Below, one piece after another: positions 61,127 to 64,000 of a stretch of 64,000 nucleotides of DNA (its first letter is position 1; each line of letters begins with the position of its first letter). The stretch spans positions 5,022,001 through 5,086,000 of the forward strand of contig NZ_AP026978.1 in assembly GCF_027924405.1 (NCBI RefSeq). The letters run 5' to 3'. A program made the translations under genes and the position numbers. Source of the DNA: Nocardia sputorum (GTDB lineage Bacteria > Actinomycetota > Actinomycetes > Mycobacteriales > Mycobacteriaceae). The notes below the pieces were generated by a model. The model worked only from the letters and a program-made list of their open reading frames with translations, made no database searches and had not been told where the DNA came from.

Positions 61127-61660
61127 CTACCCCACGTCGCGGCGCAGCCAGGTGACCTCGGCTCCGGATTCCGTTCCGTAGCGGTAGATCTCGAGGTCCT
61201 CGTCCCAGGCCGTGCCCAAGGCGCGGTCGATTTCGGCGGCCAGGTCGTAGGCGGAGTACTTGCCGAGTTCGCGGGTCGCTTGGAGCATGGCGCGCAGGCG
61301 CATCTCGCCGATCATGACGTCACCGTTGGCGCTCGTGGAGCCGTGCCACAGACCGAGACCGGGGACGAAGCTGTAGCGCTCGCCGTCCACGCCGTCGCTG
61401 GGATCCTCGGTCACCTCGAAGCGCAGAACCGGCCAGGAGCGCAACGATTGAGCGATCTTCGAGGCGGTGCCGACCGGACCGATCCACTCACTGGTGGCGC
61501 GCAGTTGACCGTCGGCCGGTTGGGCGGTCCAGCGCAGTTTCGCCGGGGCGCCCAGGGCCGAGGTGAGTGCCCACTCGACATGCGGGCACAGCGCGGCAGG
61601 CGACGAGTGGATGTAGACCACACCCGCCGTCGCGTCCGCGAACTGACTCGATGCGCGCAC
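61127..61660 (-). CDS. DUF3145 family protein
   Basis: A 177-residue actinobacterial protein: RASSQFADATAGVVYIHSSP, ALCPHVEWALTSALG, FEVTEDPSDGVDGERYSFVP, then MIGEMRLRAMLQATRELGKY and a closing IYRYGTESGAEVTWLRRDV. These segments match the DUF3145 family closely; its function is unknown. GTG 61660 puts the conserved RASSQF at the N-terminus; GTG 61663 or 61669 are close alternatives. GGAGG lies just upstream. Confidence 0.9.
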   Translation of the reverse strand: MRASSQFADATAGVVYIHSSPAALCPHVEWALTSALGAPAKLRWTAQPADGQLRATSEWIGPVGTASKIAQSLRSWPVLRFEVTEDPSDGVDGERYSFVPGLGLWHGSTSANGDVMIGEMRLRAMLQATRELGKYSAYDLAAEIDRALGTAWDEDLEIYRYGTESGAEVTWLRRDVG

Positions 61661-61755
61661 CACCAACACCTCCAGCTTCGACGAGGACCGTCTTCCCCAA
61701 CGATTCGTCGAACTGGCGTTGCCTGAGTGTACTGGAGTGCCCGAAGTTACACGTG

Positions 61756-62589
61756 TTACTTCACGACCGTGTTGCGCGCGGCTGTCGCCTCCGCGATCAC
61801 GGCATCGCTCAGCGGTGGCCAGGCCGCCCGCGCCCAGTCGCCGAAATTCTCGTCGCTCAAGGCGAGACACGCCAACCCCGTTCTCGGGTCAACCCATAAA
61901 AATGTCCCGGATTGGCCGAAATGTCCATAGGTTTGTGGCGAATTCGTGCCACCGGTCCAGTGCGGCGACTTGCCGTCGCGGATCTCGAAGCCCAGTCCCC
62001 AGTCGTTGGGGCGCTGCGAACCGAAGCCGGGCAGCACGCCGTTCAGACCCGGGAACTGTACGCAGGTGGCCTCGGCGTGCGTCTGCGCCGAGATCAACTC
62101 GGGGTTCAGCAATTCGGCGGCGAAGCGGGCGAGATCCGCGGCGGTGGACCGGGCCGCGTGCCCCGCCGGGCCGGCCAGCACCGAAGCGGTCATGCCAAGC
62201 GGCTCGAACACCGCGTCGCGCAGGTACTCGTCGAACGCGATCCCGGTCTGCGCGGTGAGGAATTCGGCGAGCACTTCGAAACCCGCGCTGGAGTAGATCC
62301 GCCGGGCCCCGGGCGAAGCCTGGACCTCGGTGGTGTCGAACGCGAGCCCGGACGCGTGCGCCAGCAGATGACGCACCGTGGCGCCGGGCGGGCCCGCGGG
62401 CTGATCCAGTTCGACCGCGCCCTCCTCCACGGCGACGAGCACGGCGTACGCGACGAGAGGCTTGGTCACCGACGCGAGCGGGAACACCCGCTCGGCATCC
62501 CCTTCGCTCGCGATGTCGCCGTCGGCGGTGACCACCGCGGCCGCCGCGTGCCGGACCGGCCATTCCCGAATCTGCTCGAGTGAACGCAC
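61756..62589 (-). CDS. beta-lactamase-fold serine hydrolase
   Basis: A 277-residue member of the class C beta-lactamase/esterase superfamily. PLASVTKPLVAYAVL holds the SxxK nucleophile (Ser40), IYSSAGFEVLAEFL is the Tyr motif (Y-S-S instead of Y-x-N), and HFGQSGTFLWV gives an HxG-like third motif. It probably acts as an esterase or on peptidoglycan; no signal peptide is seen, so it is cytoplasmic. It is divergent from a second enzyme of the superfamily, 42 bases away. Confidence 0.88.
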   Translation of the reverse strand: MRSLEQIREWPVRHAAAAVVTADGDIASEGDAERVFPLASVTKPLVAYAVLVAVEEGAVELDQPAGPPGATVRHLLAHASGLAFDTTEVQASPGARRIYSSAGFEVLAEFLTAQTGIAFDEYLRDAVFEPLGMTASVLAGPAGHAARSTAADLARFAAELLNPELISAQTHAEATCVQFPGLNGVLPGFGSQRPNDWGLGFEIRDGKSPHWTGGTNSPQTYGHFGQSGTFLWVDPRTGLACLALSDENFGDWARAAWPPLSDAVIAEATAARNTVVK

Positions 62590-62631
62590 CCCCCGAGCCT
62601 ACGAGAACCGGGTGGCTACGATCGACTCGCC

Positions 62632-63825
62632 ATGAGTGAAAAGCCCACTGTTCACGGCGACGTAGCATCCGGTTTCGAACCGGTCGCCGACGCCTTCCGC
62701 CGCAACTTCGAGCAGCACGGCGAGATCGGCGCCGCCGTCGCGGTCTACGCCGGGGACCGCCCCGTGGTGGATCTGTGGGCCGGCTTCCGCGATCGCAGGC
62801 GCACGCTGCCGTGGGAACAGGACACGATCGTGCCGGTGTTCTCCTCGACCAAAGGCATGGCGGCGTTCACCGTGGCCACGGCGGTAGCCAAGGGTCTGCT
62901 CGACTACGAGCAGCCGGTGGCGAAGTACTGGCCGGAGTTCGCCGCCCACGGCAAGGACGCGATCACCGTGCGCCAGCTGATCGACCACCAGGCCGGGCTG
63001 TCCGGCCTCGGCGAGATCGTCCGCCTGTCCCAGATCGCCGACCTGGACGGCCTCGCAACCATTCTCGCCGCACAGAAACCGGTCTGGCGGCCCGGCACCA
63101 GACACGGCTATCACGCGATCACCCTCGGTCTGTACCAGGGCGAACTGCTGCGCCGGGTCGATCCGGATCGCCGCACGCTCGGCCGGATCTTCGCCGAGGA
63201 CATCGCCGCGCCGCTCGGCGTGGACTTCTTCATCGGCCTGCCCGCCGAGCAGAGCATGGACCGGGTCGCCGCGATGTCGGCCACCCGCGGCCTGGACGTC
63301 GTGCGCTACGAGCGTGATCTGCCGCTGCGGATCGGTGCGGAGATCTACGCCAAACGTGGGTTGTCCTATGCGGCGCTGACCAACCCGCGTTGCGGGGCAC
63401 CGGCACGGGCGGCCCGGCGCGAGTTCCTCGAAGTGGAGCTGCCTGCGTCCAACGGAGTGGGCAACGCCCGCGCGCTGGCCAAGGTCTACGGCGCGGCCGC
63501 CGGGCGCACCGGCGCGCTCCCGATCGACGACGCACTGCTGGACCGGCTCGCCGCGGCCGAGACCGCCGACGACGTCCCCGCCGAAGACCTGGTGCTGCAC
63601 ACCAAGAGCCGCTATCACCTCGGCTTCCGCAAATCGCGCGGAACCTTCCGCTTCGGCTCCGACAAGCGCGCCTACGGCACCACGGGACTCGGCGGCTCGT
63701 TCGGATTCGCCGATCCGGCAACGGGTCTGGGCTTCGGTTACACGATGAACCGGCTGGGTTTGGCCGTTCTCGACGACGTCCGCAGCCGAAATCTGCGGTC
63801 CGCCCTGCTGCGCTGCCGGATCTGA
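62632..63825 (+). CDS. beta-lactamase-fold esterase, EstB/LipE-like
   Basis: A 397-residue cytoplasmic hydrolase. VFSSTKGMAAFTVATAVAKG carries the SxxK nucleophile; HGYHAITLG is the Tyr motif; and GLGGSFGFADPATGLGFGY is the C-terminal glycine-rich segment. This matches the EstB type of esterase and the Lip proteins of mycobacteria that hydrolyse short acyl esters. It has no signal peptide. It is divergent from the neighbouring beta-lactamase-fold gene. Confidence 0.92.
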   Translation: MSEKPTVHGDVASGFEPVADAFRRNFEQHGEIGAAVAVYAGDRPVVDLWAGFRDRRRTLPWEQDTIVPVFSSTKGMAAFTVATAVAKGLLDYEQPVAKYWPEFAAHGKDAITVRQLIDHQAGLSGLGEIVRLSQIADLDGLATILAAQKPVWRPGTRHGYHAITLGLYQGELLRRVDPDRRTLGRIFAEDIAAPLGVDFFIGLPAEQSMDRVAAMSATRGLDVVRYERDLPLRIGAEIYAKRGLSYAALTNPRCGAPARAARREFLEVELPASNGVGNARALAKVYGAAAGRTGALPIDDALLDRLAAAETADDVPAEDLVLHTKSRYHLGFRKSRGTFRFGSDKRAYGTTGLGGSFGFADPATGLGFGYTMNRLGLAVLDDVRSRNLRSALLRCRI

Positions 63826-63887
63826 GCACCGAGCTTCGCGGCCCGCATAGCTCGGCGGCCGGGCCACTGTTGACGTACTGTTGGGTT

Positions 63888-63908
63888 TATGCAACGGTTT
63901 GTTGTATG
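63888..63908 (+). CDS. candidate six-codon leader peptide
   Basis: ATG 63888 encodes MQRFVV and its TGA overlaps the ATG at 63906 of the next gene (ATGA). TACTGT (63876-63881) lies seven bases before the first ATG, spacing that suits a leaderless start. A leader peptide or a fortuitous frame are both possible. Confidence 0.3.
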
Positions 63909-64000
63909 AGTCCCGTGAGACGTGGGAAAAATCTTCCCATCTATAACCGTATCGGGGTGTTACGTGCCGAGCGGAGAATGAGCCGGGCCCAGCTTGCCGA
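63906..64000 (+). CDS. XRE-type helix-turn-helix protein, 3' truncated by window
   Basis: The first 31 codons read SPVRRGKNLPIYNRIGVLR and ERRMSRAQLA, the start of an XRE helix-turn-helix of the short YozG-like type with IGVLRAERRMSRAQLA as helices 1-2. The gene continues past the window. Partner and target unknown. Confidence 0.65.
   Translation, partial: MSPVRRGKNLPIYNRIGVLRAERRMSRAQLA

Overview
The window is a high-GC actinobacterial chromosome segment. Its core gene order matches the mycolic-acid bacteria (Nocardia, Mycobacterium, Rhodococcus): panB, a CHAD protein, a bifunctional RNase H/phosphatase, a zinc-ribbon protein, NIF3, a CobC-type aminotransferase, ptpA, SURF1, cobD and the FAS-II block fabD-acpM-kas-accD6 with mabR, aceE and ahpE. 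There is one Kas instead of a kasA/kasB pair, and a lineage-specific peptide cluster. A Nocardia-like organism is the best guess; this is inference from gene content and order.

Layout. 1-6.5 kb: end of panB, a VapBC-type toxin-antitoxin pair under a 15-bp inverted repeat, a peptidase-CHAD fusion, an RNB ribonuclease, small exported proteins and a candidate 30-aa protein. 6.6-7.0 kb: RNase P RNA on the minus strand. 7.0-10.6 kb: hydrolase, Nudix, two GNAT acetyltransferases and a repeat-rich tail-anchored protein. 10.7-22.2 kb: a secondary-metabolite locus with a two-module non-ribosomal peptide synthetase (C-A-T-C-A-T-TE; first A domain reads as serine) and a flavin monooxygenase fused to a condensation/PapA-type acyltransferase. 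The 3' end of the synthetase gene is partly duplicated, and the two copies bracket a membrane protein and an XRE regulator. 22.5-30.6 kb: conserved core with three cobalamin-linked genes, ptpA and SURF1. 30.7-42.6 kb: genes not in the M. tuberculosis arrangement (ECF41-type sigma factor, alanine dehydrogenase, regulators, dehydrogenases, an orphan adenine methyltransferase). 42.8-53.3 kb: FAS-II/aceE/ahpE block, inverted relative to the M. tuberculosis order as I recall it, ending in tRNA-Val. 53.3-61 kb: a decayed accessory zone with gene relics, a 62-bp duplication and a nonsense-broken pseudogene. 61-64 kb: DUF3145, two beta-lactamase-fold esterases and the start of an XRE-type gene.

How genes work together. 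FabD loads malonyl units onto AcpM, Kas elongates meromycolate chains, and AccD6 supplies malonyl-CoA. MabR is encoded just upstream, and a perfect CTTTTGTGG/CCACAAAAG inverted repeat sits in front of fabD as its likely operator. AceE supplies acetyl-CoA units. The synthetase and the monooxygenase-acyltransferase are co-oriented and probably make a small acylated, oxidised Ser-containing dipeptide; no MbtH or carrier-protein-activating enzyme is visible in the window. All assignments come from reading sequence and remembered family motifs; no database search was run.
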